This document shows, one piece after another, positions 8,031 through 14,027 of a stretch of DNA of 42,252 nucleotides. Numbering within the stretch: position 1 is the stretch's first letter; each line of letters opens with the position of its first letter. The stretch is from the IMG/VR virus record IMGVR_UViG_3300041407_000081, positions 1 to 42,252 of that record; one strand, 5' to 3'. Below the pieces are notes generated by a model that was not told the origin of the DNA, made no database searches, and saw only the letters and a program-made list of their open reading frames with translations. Origin of the DNA: a virus. A program made the translations under genes and the position numbers.

Positions 8031-8070
8031 GGTCTTGGCCCGGTCAGTGATGGCCAATCATAACCCAAAG

Positions 8071-8096
8071 AAAAGCCCGGAGCATGCCGGGCTTTT
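8071..8096. terminator. Bidirectional intrinsic terminator
   Basis: Perfect 10-bp stem AAAAGCCCGG / CCGGGCTTTT with a 6-nt loop; T runs lie on both strands. It ends leftward transcripts from the exported-protein gene (stop at 8124) and could stop a rightward transcript from 7818. Confidence 0.85.
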
Positions 8097-8123
8097 CGTA
8101 TCGTGTATGGCTTCAGGTTGGGG

Positions 8124-8414
8124 TTATGCGCGCCAACCGACTTCGCCAAAGTCGCGGAACGTACCGGGCATTACGAAGTGGTTGCTGGAGGCCATCAAGC
8201 TGGAGGCCGGAATACCGGCATCGGTTGAACTGCCCGTTCGCCACTTGGCCAAGATCAGCTTCAGCCGCTGCATACCCACGGCCGGCAGATCGAAGGCGTG
8301 TTCGAACTGGCGAGCGACGAAGGTGATCGGCTTGACGACGGAATAGTCGAACGCGCAGGCCAGGCTGGCAACTATCGCAAGTGTGGCATATCGAAGGTGT
8401 CGCATGATTTTCAT
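8124..8414 (-). CDS. Small exported protein, unknown function
   Basis: 96 aa. The N terminus MKIMRHLRYATLAIVASLAC is a signal peptide; cleavage near residue 20 or a lipid-free Cys20-Ala21 site is possible. The mature part is basic and ends GEVGWRA. I chose the ATG at 8414 because GGAGAT lies 7 nt upstream; the frame is open further upstream but would cross the tRNA and its terminator. It lies between tRNA and terminator in the leftward early block. Could act in the periplasm, for example in superinfection exclusion; no family recognised. Confidence 0.6.
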   Translation of the reverse strand: MKIMRHLRYATLAIVASLACAFDYSVVKPITFVARQFEHAFDLPAVGMQRLKLILAKWRTGSSTDAGIPASSLMASSNHFVMPGTFRDFGEVGWRA

Positions 8415-8471
8415 CGGTGGATCTCCGGGCTGGTCGGTCTTTCGAAAGAACCCAGAGGATAGCGCACGGAC

Positions 8472-8502
8472 AAAAAAATGCCCACCAATTCCGTGGCGGG
8501 CA
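8472..8502 (-). terminator. Intrinsic terminator after the tRNA gene
   Basis: Minus-strand stem TGCCCGCC / GGTGGGCA (one G-U pair), 8-nt loop region, then seven T. It lies 17 bp beyond the tRNA 3' end, so it would end the tRNA transcript before the exported-protein gene. Confidence 0.8.
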
Positions 8503-8518
8503 AGCCCCTGATGAGGAC

Positions 8519-8593
8519 TGGTTGCGAGGTCTGGATTCGAACCAGAGACCTGCGGGTTATGGGCCCGCCGAGATACCGCTTCTCCACCTCGCA
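8519..8593 (-). tRNA. Initiator-type tRNA-Met (CAT), CCA encoded
   Basis: 75 nt including encoded CCA. Acceptor stem TGCGAGG/CCTCGCA, D stem GAGA/TCTC, anticodon stem GCGGG/CCCGC, variable loop AGGTC, T stem TCTGG/CCAGA with TTCGAAT loop: all pairs are intact. Initiator marks are the three G-C pairs beside the anticodon loop, the A11-T24 pair, loop CATAA and the AGGTC variable loop as in E. coli fMet. Pair 1-72 is the weak T-A rather than the usual C x A mismatch. Position 33 is C, not the near-universal T. Between rusA and an exported-protein gene. Confidence 0.9.
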
Positions 8594-8688
8594 AAATTCG
8601 CGGGCCCGTGCGTGGGCCAATCGGCAGGTATGGAGACCGTGAGACCCCGGCGAAGACCAAAACGCCGCCTGCCGGGGAATGATACGGG

Positions 8689-9162
8689 TCAGCAGGATCG
8701 CAAATCAAGCGGCGTGACGATGGCGACCACGCAGGGGTTTTCTGAGAATCGCTTTGTGATGTGGTGGTCGACGACCTGGCAGTCATCGACCCACACGGCG
8801 CCGGTGAATCCGTCCTCGATCGCCTTCAAGCAGTTCGAGCTGTCCGGCTTCTTGGTCGGCACCACCTGGCCAAGCCTTGCGGCCTCCTTGGCCTTCTTGC
8901 TCCACGACTGCGGGATCGGATAGAACAACTGGATCTTGAGTTCAACCGGCCCCGTGAACAGCGGTCGCCCCCGCATGCTGGCCGCAGCCTCGCGCCGGCA
9001 TTCGGCCTCGTACTCGACCGTTTCCTTCGGCATGTAGGTCATGATCCGCTTCCCGCGCAGGCCGGCGCGAACAGATTGCTTCCCGAATGGGTCGCCCTCG
9101 ATGACGATCAGCACGGCCTGATCCGAAAGGTCGCGCGGCCCAGAGTCGAACAGATCAGTCAT
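8689..9162 (-). CDS. rusA: RusA-family Holliday junction resolvase
   Basis: 157 aa. It cuts four-way junctions formed during replication and RecT recombination, clearing DNA for packaging. The family core is VPTKKPDSSNCLKAIEDGFTGAVW then VDD (residues 102-127), with Asp107 and Asp126/127 as metal ligands and Lys113 near the active site. The N-terminal part (VIEGDPFGKQS) is the usual opening strand. Overlaps the preceding 85-aa gene by 4 bp. It ends 95 bp before the tRNA, a spacer holding a 7-bp hairpin CCCCGGC/GCCGGGG. Confidence 0.9.
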   Translation of the reverse strand: MTDLFDSGPRDLSDQAVLIVIEGDPFGKQSVRAGLRGKRIMTYMPKETVEYEAECRREAAASMRGRPLFTGPVELKIQLFYPIPQSWSKKAKEAARLGQVVPTKKPDSSNCLKAIEDGFTGAVWVDDCQVVDHHITKRFSENPCVVAIVTPLDLRSC

Positions 9163-9416
9163 TTGACCACCTTGAGTTCAGGCCTCGGCATCTCATGCTC
9201 TTCGACCGACTTCATGACCGTTCGCATGATCACCAGCATGTTTTCCTTGCCGAAGACGGCGCAGCCGCTGCCGGCGGCCGCTGCCATGTAGCCGGACCAC
9301 ATCGCGGCCATCTGTTCCGGCGTCTTTGCGTCGTTGAGTTTGCCGACAGTCATGAACGTGTCGAGCATGTCCAGCCACATCTGCTTGCCGATCTTTACGA
9401 ATTTGTCATTGCTCAT
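9159..9416 (-). CDS. Hypothetical protein, 85 aa
   Basis: A helical, Met-rich protein (MWLDMLDTFMTV, AAMWSGYMAAAAG) with no clear charge cluster or membrane segment long enough to anchor it. It overlaps rusA downstream and the 77-aa gene upstream by 4 bp each, so it belongs to the leftward replication-recombination operon. No family recognised. Confidence 0.6.
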   Translation of the reverse strand: MSNDKFVKIGKQMWLDMLDTFMTVGKLNDAKTPEQMAAMWSGYMAAAAGSGCAVFGKENMLVIMRTVMKSVEEHEMPRPELKVVK

Positions 9417-9646
9417 AGATTCACCAAACCCTTTGGCTCAAGGCCGCTATTCCCGAAAATAAATTCGCGCTCAATGCGCGCCAGCGATTCTTGCGCATCC
9501 CACCCAGCGCAGTAACTCCGGTACGCCGAAGCGATCCCCGGCAGCCGGTACCCGTCTCGATCGATCCAGCGAAATTTCGCCATGGTCTCGACTGGCACGT
9601 CGTGCTGGTCGGCGTAGAACTGTTCGAACGATTCCTGGCGGGTCAT
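9413..9646 (-). CDS. Hypothetical protein, 77 aa
   Basis: Aromatic-rich (SFEQFYADQHDV, YRSYCAGWDAQES), a pattern common in small phage early proteins in which a Trp-Asp-x-Gln/Arg helix closes the sequence. It overlaps its neighbours by 4 bp on both sides. Function unknown. Confidence 0.6.
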   Translation of the reverse strand: MTRQESFEQFYADQHDVPVETMAKFRWIDRDGYRLPGIASAYRSYCAGWDAQESLARIEREFIFGNSGLEPKGLVNL

Positions 9647-10122
9647 GGCTTGTCCTCGTTTTCTGCTGCAAATTGCGCCTCTTCTGCGATGGCGCGGTCG
9701 ATCGATTCGTCGTCAATATGCTCGAACCAAGCCTGATGATTATGCTCTTGCACGCCGTGGTAGCTGCCAATGTCGAATTCGTGCCGGCGCAGCCACCGCA
9801 GGCGCTCGGCGTCCGAGCGATACGATTCAATGGTCGTGTATTGCCTATCAGCTTCTCGGGTGAGTGAGTCAACCTCTGCCTTGAGCGTCCGCATCAAAAG
9901 CAACACCTTCTCGACCCACTCAATTGCATGCGGAACGCATTGACCATGAACCGGGCAAGCCGGAATGGCCCTGATCAGCCTGTCCCGCTCGGCGATTACC
10001 TTGTCGGCGGTGCTGATCTCTTCGAGAAGATCAAGCACTTCGCGTCCATCCAGTTCAGGAGTATCCAGCCCGCGCGCCATCCGGTCTTCGATGTATCGCC
10101 GCATTTCGCTGTGATCGGTCAT
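9643..10122 (-). CDS. Hypothetical early protein with coiled coil, 159 aa
   Basis: Starts at the ATG of 10122, which overlaps the upstream stop as ATGA and has GAAGGTGG upstream; the longer reading to 10152 is inside the upstream gene. Residues about 30-110 form a helical region with a small CPVHGQC motif near residue 57, and the C terminus (AERLRWLRRHEFDIGS, then ESIDRAIAEEAQ) is a module often seen at the end of small phage early proteins. No catalytic motif is visible. Confidence 0.6.
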   Translation of the reverse strand: MTDHSEMRRYIEDRMARGLDTPELDGREVLDLLEEISTADKVIAERDRLIRAIPACPVHGQCVPHAIEWVEKVLLLMRTLKAEVDSLTREADRQYTTIESYRSDAERLRWLRRHEFDIGSYHGVQEHNHQAWFEHIDDESIDRAIAEEAQFAAENEDKP

Positions 10123-10862
10123 GACGCCACCTTCACACCGCAAAAAATGCACATCTCACCGGAAGGGAAAGCAGGGTGGAAGCTGTGCTGGCACTGCTTG
10201 AACACTTCGCCACACTCTGGGCAGCCGAGGTGATTTCCGTAGCTGTGCGCGCATTTTTCTTCCGCTGCTTTCGGGCGCCGCATGTACAGCTCTGCAATCG
10301 CCAGCCGCTGCCCGACGATCAGCTGTTCCTGTCGGCCGATGACGGCCTGAGCGTCGCGCAACTTGTCGCTGAGTTCATCGCTCAGTTTTTCCGCAGACAT
10401 CACGTCTTCACGGTCGCGGCCGTAAACCTTGCGCAGCTGGCCGATGGTCTCATCTCGCGCCTGGAGCTGTTCCCGCAGCGACTTGATATCGATCTGATAA
10501 GCCCGGTTCGTTGTGTTCATATCGCGGATGCAGTCGCCCGCGGTTTGCGCTGCCAGCTTGACCCTGTCGAGTTCTGCGGCTTGCTGTCCGACCAGGTTCG
10601 ACTGCTCGAAGTACGCATGATCTACGGCCTGCACGCGGCGCTGCGCTGCATCACGCTCTTCGCGCATGCTCCCGGCCATCGCGAGCGACAGGGCGTTCTC
10701 TTTGCGTAACTCTTCGAGGTGAGCCTCAAGCGAATCCTGAAAAGTTTTGAACAGATGGGTTGAGCCCACCATGCTCTCGAACCTTTTGAGGTCGTTGTAC
10801 ATGTCGCGCTTGGTCTGTTCGATTTTGGCGGTAACAACATATTTATCTGGCGCTTGATACAT
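10119..10862 (-). CDS. Long coiled-coil protein with C-terminal zinc-binding tail
   Basis: 247 aa. Residues about 10-195 are an almost continuous charged coiled coil; residues 205-245 carry Cys/His pairs (CAHSYG, CPECG, CQHSFHP, CIFCG) able to bind one or two zinc ions. It starts in the GCAAGACCATG context with GGAG upstream. It lies between replication genes and rusA in one operon. It may bridge or recruit proteins on DNA, but that is a guess from shape; no family is recognised. Confidence 0.65.
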   Translation of the reverse strand: MYQAPDKYVVTAKIEQTKRDMYNDLKRFESMVGSTHLFKTFQDSLEAHLEELRKENALSLAMAGSMREERDAAQRRVQAVDHAYFEQSNLVGQQAAELDRVKLAAQTAGDCIRDMNTTNRAYQIDIKSLREQLQARDETIGQLRKVYGRDREDVMSAEKLSDELSDKLRDAQAVIGRQEQLIVGQRLAIAELYMRRPKAAEEKCAHSYGNHLGCPECGEVFKQCQHSFHPAFPSGEMCIFCGVKVAS

Positions 10863-10887
10863 GGTCTTGCTCCGGTCGTTTGGTGTT

Positions 10888-11046
10888 TCAGAATGTAAAG
10901 TCGATAAACATCAACCAGTTTTCGTAGGCCTGTTCAATTGTTTTTCCAAATCCGGCACTTTCAAGCTTGAACATATTCAAGCCAGTGCACCGGTACATTT
11001 CCTGATTAAACCCGCAACGCCTGATAAGCCTGATTCTCGGCTTCAT
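10888..11046 (-). CDS. Small hypothetical protein, 52 aa
   Basis: Reads MKPRIRLIRRCGFNQEMYRC and ends NWLMFIDFTF. The ATG has a perfect GGGGAGG 5 nt upstream and overlaps the upstream stop codon (ATGA at 11043-11046), so it is translationally coupled. The basic N terminus and aromatic C terminus (AYENWL) resemble small phage early proteins that follow replication genes. Function unknown. Confidence 0.55.
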   Translation of the reverse strand: MKPRIRLIRRCGFNQEMYRCTGLNMFKLESAGFGKTIEQAYENWLMFIDFTF

Positions 11047-11213
11047 CGCGCCTCCCCTCTTGCAGTGTGGTGCCCGCGCTTCTGCGAGCCGTCTTTGAAA
11101 ATCACGCGCTTGTCTGCGCCCCGGGTGACTCTGATGATGTCGTCACACTCGACGACTACCTCGAACCCGGCACGGCGCAGCGGCTCGACGATTGCGGTTT
11201 GTGCTGGGGTCAT
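11043..11213 (-). CDS. Small hypothetical protein, 56 aa
   Basis: Reads MTPAQTAIVEPLRRAGFEVV, continues VECDDIIRVTRGADKRVIFKDG and ends in a basic tail. It looks like one small alpha/beta unit. It overlaps the P-like gene upstream and the 52-aa gene downstream by 4 bp each, which supports real coding. Function unknown. Confidence 0.6.
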   Translation of the reverse strand: MTPAQTAIVEPLRRAGFEVVVECDDIIRVTRGADKRVIFKDGSQKRGHHTARGEAR

Positions 11214-12055
11214 GGCTTCAGCCCCAACTTGGCCCGCAGCTCAGCGCGGAGTTCTGCCGGCGTCTTCTGATCCAGGCCCTGATCCTTGATCCGTTGCTTG
11301 ACCAAAAAGTCATTGGCTTGCTCAGACTTCTGAAGCTCGTCTAAGGCCGCTTCCTGACCCAGTAACAGCTGACCCGCCACCAAGGGTTCGCCCCGCTGGA
11401 GTTTCGCCGTCAGGTCGGCGTAGCGCTTGTTGAAACGGTTCTGAACGGTCTCGGCCTTGGGCGTCCCGGTGCGGATGCTGTACCAGTCCGTCAGCTTTGC
11501 CGCTTCCTGCACGATCGGATGGCTGAACTTCCAGTTAATCACGTCGCTGGATGCCTCCACGGCTTCGCGCCAGGCGGTTGCAACATCGGGGATGCCTAAG
11601 TTTGATTGGCCAGCAAGACACATGTCGCGGAATTCCGGGGCCGATGGCGGCCACGCTGCCTGCTCTCCCGTGCGAGTGGTGCACAGCTTCATGCCGTAGG
11701 CGATCTGCTGACCACTGATACCCGACAGGGCCTTACCCCAAATCCCGGAATCAGGCCGAGGATTGCCAGCCTCGTCGACCTTGATGTCACTCGTCCCGTA
11801 GGAGGAGATCCACTTGTGGCCGTACAGCCCCGCCATCATCACCCACAATTTTTCCATCAATGTCGCGGATGCTGGCAAATTCTCGCTCCCAGTCTCCGTC
11901 ATCCATTCCGGGTTCTTGTAGGTGGCCTGTGACCTCAGCTTCTGATCTCGAAGCTCGACGCCTTGCTTCTGCGGCGTCGTTCTCTGCGCGGACCTGGTCA
12001 ACTGCGCTAAGGCGGCCCGTGCGATTTGCTCCGGTGTTGGTTCCTGTGAATCCAT
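11210..12055 (-). CDS. Lambda P-like replication protein (helicase loader)
   Basis: 281 aa. The middle (MEKLWVMMAGLYGHKWISSYG, WGKALSGISGQQIAYGM, WPPSAPEFRDMC) is the phage replication protein P pattern. P brings the host DnaB helicase to the origin-bound initiator. I chose the ATG at 12055 because AGGA lies 8 nt upstream; a TTG at 12079 is weaker. Its first 269 bp overlap the 3' part of the DUF1376 gene in another frame, and both readings look like true protein. This P follows an O-like gene, as in lambdoid phages. Confidence 0.85.
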   Translation of the reverse strand: MDSQEPTPEQIARAALAQLTRSAQRTTPQKQGVELRDQKLRSQATYKNPEWMTETGSENLPASATLMEKLWVMMAGLYGHKWISSYGTSDIKVDEAGNPRPDSGIWGKALSGISGQQIAYGMKLCTTRTGEQAAWPPSAPEFRDMCLAGQSNLGIPDVATAWREAVEASSDVINWKFSHPIVQEAAKLTDWYSIRTGTPKAETVQNRFNKRYADLTAKLQRGEPLVAGQLLLGQEAALDELQKSEQANDFLVKQRIKDQGLDQKTPAELRAELRAKLGLKP

Positions 12056-12764
12056 TTGAGTAATCCTGCTTGATGGCAAAGAGTCCCTGCCATGAGTTGA
12101 AGGTTGATTGGTTCAATACGTCATCGGCTCTGTGACCTTCCGATTCGAGCTTGATCAGCGCCTTCACTGCTAGGCCCATGGCGTTATCGGTCATCGGCTT
12201 TTTGATCTTCTTTCGCATCTCCACGAAAGAATCCCACGCCTCGGTTCCGATCCAGTCCGGCAATTCAAATACAGGCTTTGCAGTTTTCGTTTTCACCGGT
12301 TTTTTCGACGAAGGTTTTTGATCTTGTTTCTGTTCTGTATCTGTATCTGTATCTGTATGGTTGACCTTTCGTTGGTACGTTTGCTCAACGTTCGTTGCAA
12401 CGTTCGTTGATTCAGTTTCTTCAAGTGCCTGCTTTGCAAGGGCTTTGGCTTTTGCCGAAGCTTTGCCAGCACTGCTGTTTTTCTTCGATTTACTCTCCAC
12501 TTTTTCGAGATCTGCCTCGACTCTGAAGTGTGTCCAGACACCCTTCGAAACGTGGAAAAACTCCCTCAACGTTTGCTCAACGTCCGTCCAACGTTCGTTA
12601 CTAAGCCGAGAGACTGAAGCGAGCCGGTCGGACCTCAAAGGCTTTCCGGTTTGCCAATAGCTGAACAACAGCAAAAGGTACGCGCCGTGTTCCTCCGTGG
12701 TCAGGTGCGCGGTGTCCGCCAAGTAGTCAGCCACGTACAGTTGCATGTACGGGAGGGCGGCCAT
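11787..12764 (-). CDS. DUF1376 replication initiation (O-like) protein
   Basis: 325 aa. Residues 1 to about 85 are a DUF1376 domain (LPYMQLYVADYLADTAHLTTEEHGAY, LLLFSYW), a winged-helix module of phage replication initiators. A low-complexity Lys/Thr linker follows, then a helical domain (WDSFVEMRKKIKKPMTDNAMGLAVKALIKL) and a charged tail. The linker DNA holds iteron-like repeats, so the protein may bind an origin in its own gene, as lambda O does. It lies 3 bp after the HTH gene and overlaps the P-like gene by 269 bp. Confidence 0.8.
   Translation of the reverse strand: MAALPYMQLYVADYLADTAHLTTEEHGAYLLLLFSYWQTGKPLRSDRLASVSRLSNERWTDVEQTLREFFHVSKGVWTHFRVEADLEKVESKSKKNSSAGKASAKAKALAKQALEETESTNVATNVEQTYQRKVNHTDTDTDTEQKQDQKPSSKKPVKTKTAKPVFELPDWIGTEAWDSFVEMRKKIKKPMTDNAMGLAVKALIKLESEGHRADDVLNQSTFNSWQGLFAIKQDYSNGFTGTNTGANRTGRLSAVDQVRAENDAAEARRRASRSEAEVTGHLQEPGMDDGDWEREFASIRDIDGKIVGDDGGAVRPQVDLLLRDE
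12335..12599. other. Candidate replication origin: iteron-like repeats inside the DUF1376 gene
   Basis: Two clusters of one motif. At 12386-12397 and 12398-12409 two exact adjacent copies of CAACGTTCGTTG; at 12567-12577, 12578-12588 and 12589-12599 three 11-bp tandem variants (CAACGTTTGCT, CAACGTCCGTC, CAACGTTCGTT). A T-rich stretch at 12292-12360 lies beside them, ending in four tandem CTGTAT units (12335-12358). Iterons next to an AT-rich region inside the initiator gene is the lambda ori layout. Function is inferred. Confidence 0.5.
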
Positions 12765-12767
12765 TGA

Positions 12768-12968
12768 TCAGTCCTCGCCGAGCTTGATGAAGTCGCTGAC
12801 CGACATCTCGAAAATCTCCGCGAGCCTTTTCAGGGTTTCGCTACGCACCTTTCCGGTGGTGCACATCTGCGTAACGTTCGATCGCACACAACCCAGCTTC
12901 CCAGCCAGGTCTGAGCGCCTGATGTTCTTCTGTGCCAGGGCTACGCGAATTGATTTGCCGATATCCAT
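12768..12968 (-). CDS. Small Cro/CI-type HTH regulator
   Basis: 66 aa. A single XRE helix-turn-helix domain: IRVALAQKNIRRSDLAGKLGCVRSNVTQMCTTGKVRSETLKRLAEIF, with the recognition helix near residues 26-36. There is no C-terminal peptidase or dimerisation domain as in CI. It is the first leftward gene, downstream of a good promoter that touches an inverted-repeat operator. It likely represses one or both divergent promoters, acting like Cro or like a minimal repressor. GGGGAG precedes the ATG. Confidence 0.85.
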   Translation of the reverse strand: MDIGKSIRVALAQKNIRRSDLAGKLGCVRSNVTQMCTTGKVRSETLKRLAEIFEMSVSDFIKLGED

Positions 12969-13007
12969 GTGTTGCTCCCCATGAGGTTAGAAAGTGTTGG
13001 CATGCCC

Positions 13008-13036
13008 ATAGTATTTATACGAAATGAATTAAGCAA
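13008..13036 (-). promoter_or_regulatory. Leftward promoter for HTH/replication operon
   Basis: On the minus strand TTGCTT (13036-13031), 17-bp spacer, TACTAT (13013-13008), a sigma70 match. The -35 box overlaps the end of the operator-like inverted repeat at 13034, so a bound regulator would block it. Confidence 0.6.
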
Positions 13037-13054
13037 TGTTTTTAGGAAACATTG
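13034..13054. promoter_or_regulatory. Operator-like inverted repeat 1
   Basis: Perfect 8-bp arms CAATGTTT / AAACATTG around a 5-bp centre TTAGG. The 21-bp size suits a dimer of a small HTH regulator. It lies between the divergent promoters and overlaps the leftward -35 box. Confidence 0.65.
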
Positions 13055-13067
13055 TGGTGGCGACAGA

Positions 13068-13082
13068 CAACATTGCTTGTTG
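13068..13082. promoter_or_regulatory. Operator-like inverted repeat 2
   Basis: Arms CAACA / TGTTG around TTGCT; shares the half-site core AACATTG with repeat 1 (AACATTGC at 13069-13076). It overlaps the rightward -35 box (13080-13085), so it is a likely second binding site for the HTH protein. Confidence 0.5.
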
Positions 13083-13107
13083 CGTCTTTGCAGAACGGAT
13101 CTATACT
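13080..13107 (+). promoter_or_regulatory. Rightward promoter for the 178-aa gene
   Basis: TTGCGT (13080-13085), 16-bp spacer, TATACT (13102-13107). About 85 nt of leader precede the ATG at 13198. The -35 box overlaps operator-like repeat 2. Confidence 0.6.
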
Positions 13108-13197
13108 TAAGTGACCAGGCACTTGCCTGTGCCGCGGCAGTAGAGAACTTCATAGATGACGACTCTGGCGGCAGATACGAGCAGCAGGTAACACACC

Positions 13198-13734
13198 ATG
13201 ACCAACAAACTGACGAAAATATTCAAATCGCTCGGCACCAACGACGACAAAAAGGAAAGCCTCGGCGGGCAGATCCTGTCCTTCCTGGTTGAGAAGGGCT
13301 GCAAGACCAAAGAGCAGGCCAACGAGCAGTTCGAGATCTCTTACCAAGAGGCTGGGTGGTCAAAGACGGCTGGTAGGCCAAAGACTGGGGCGAAGATCAA
13401 CCCAGCTCCGCCATCGGTGAAGTACTACGTCACCAAGTTCAGGCAGGCGTATGACGCTGGCCTCGACGTTCTCAGCTTCAAGACCGTAGGCGAAATGCGC
13501 GCCGCTATCCTCAAGTTCAATGCAGCTCGACGTGAGGCTCAGGAGAAACCCGAGTCTCTGATCGGCGTTCAGGTTGCCAAGGAAGACGTACTGACTGGAA
13601 ACCTGGTGCATGACATCTACGCCTGTATCAAGGCGATGTCGCCAGAGGATCGCGATGATATCGAGGTGAAGCTGCGCCGCGTTCTGGCCCAGGCCGTGAA
13701 GAAGGCGCCGCCCGAGTTGAAGCTCGTTGCCTGA
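13198..13734 (+). CDS. First rightward gene, hypothetical 178-aa basic protein
   Basis: A basic, soluble protein with no recognised domain. The N-terminal half has a helix-rich region ending in SKTAGRPKTGAKINPAPP, a Lys/Pro stretch like a DNA-contact arm, and the C-terminal half (SPEDRDDIEVKLRRVLAQAVKK) is amphipathic helix. It has its own promoter under the operator region and its own terminator, so it forms a single-gene immediate-early unit. That position suggests a regulator, for instance a partner of the HTH protein; no motif proves it. Confidence 0.65.
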   Translation: MTNKLTKIFKSLGTNDDKKESLGGQILSFLVEKGCKTKEQANEQFEISYQEAGWSKTAGRPKTGAKINPAPPSVKYYVTKFRQAYDAGLDVLSFKTVGEMRAAILKFNAARREAQEKPESLIGVQVAKEDVLTGNLVHDIYACIKAMSPEDRDDIEVKLRRVLAQAVKKAPPELKLVA

Positions 13735-13751
13735 CCGATAACTGCGCCAAG

Positions 13752-13777
13752 AAAGGCCGGCCACCACACCGGCCTTT
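13752..13777 (+). terminator. Intrinsic terminator after the 178-aa gene
   Basis: 9-bp stem AAAGGCCGG / CCGGCCTTT with an 8-nt loop, continuing into TTCTTT. It isolates the first rightward gene from the next promoter at 13840. Confidence 0.85.
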
Positions 13778-13839
13778 TCTTTGCCATAAATTCGCCAAAA
13801 AGAAAATTCCGGAACGCGTAAAGATATTCGAATTTCCTG

Positions 13840-13868
13840 TTGACGCAATTTCGTAGTGGCGATATTGT
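13840..13868 (+). promoter_or_regulatory. Strong sigma70-like promoter for the small-gene block
   Basis: TTGACG (13840-13845), 17-bp spacer, TATTGT (13863-13868). This is the best promoter match in the window. It follows a terminator and precedes the leader peptide and small genes beginning at 14028. Confidence 0.7.
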
Positions 13869-13924
13869 TCGTCTCACCAAGTCGAAATGCGATGAGGACC
13901 GATCAACCAAACGAGGATTTCACT

Positions 13925-13960
13925 ATGCGTCGGCCGACCAAAGATCGGCACCACAGCTGA
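13925..13960 (+). CDS. Possible 11-residue leader peptide
   Basis: ATG with GAGG 9 nt upstream encodes MRRPTKDRHHS and stops 4 nt before a strong hairpin (13965-13985). A short ORF followed by a hairpin in the 5' leader is the layout of translational attenuation, and the tail of Arg-His-His would slow ribosomes if charged tRNA were scarce. It may also be chance. Confidence 0.35.
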   Translation: MRRPTKDRHHS

Positions 13961-13964
13961 CCGC

Positions 13965-13985
13965 AAGCCCGCCAAGTGCGGGCTT
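13965..13985 (+). terminator. Leader hairpin (attenuator-like)
   Basis: 8-bp stem AAGCCCGC / GCGGGCTT with loop CAAGT, then CGCC instead of T. Its core is the same 20 bases as the terminator on the minus strand at 7410-7429. Without a T run it should pause RNA polymerase or shield mRNA rather than stop transcription. Confidence 0.5.
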
Positions 13986-14027
13986 CGCCAGTACCACAGG
14001 AAGCAACCCACCCAAGGAGTCACCCGC

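Noticed and set aside
8519-8593. tRNA as an attachment-site remnant
   Set aside because: The tRNA is whole with all stems paired and its own terminator, and no integrase is nearby or elsewhere in the circle.
8124-8786. 220-aa reading of the exported-protein frame
   Set aside because: The extension runs through the terminator, the tRNA and into rusA; the ATG at 8414 has a Shine-Dalgarno and a signal peptide right after it.
12335-12358. CTGTAT tandem repeat as a phase-variable microsatellite
   Set aside because: A 6-bp unit keeps the frame (Asp-Thr repeats), so copy change would not switch the gene; better seen as part of the origin-like tract.
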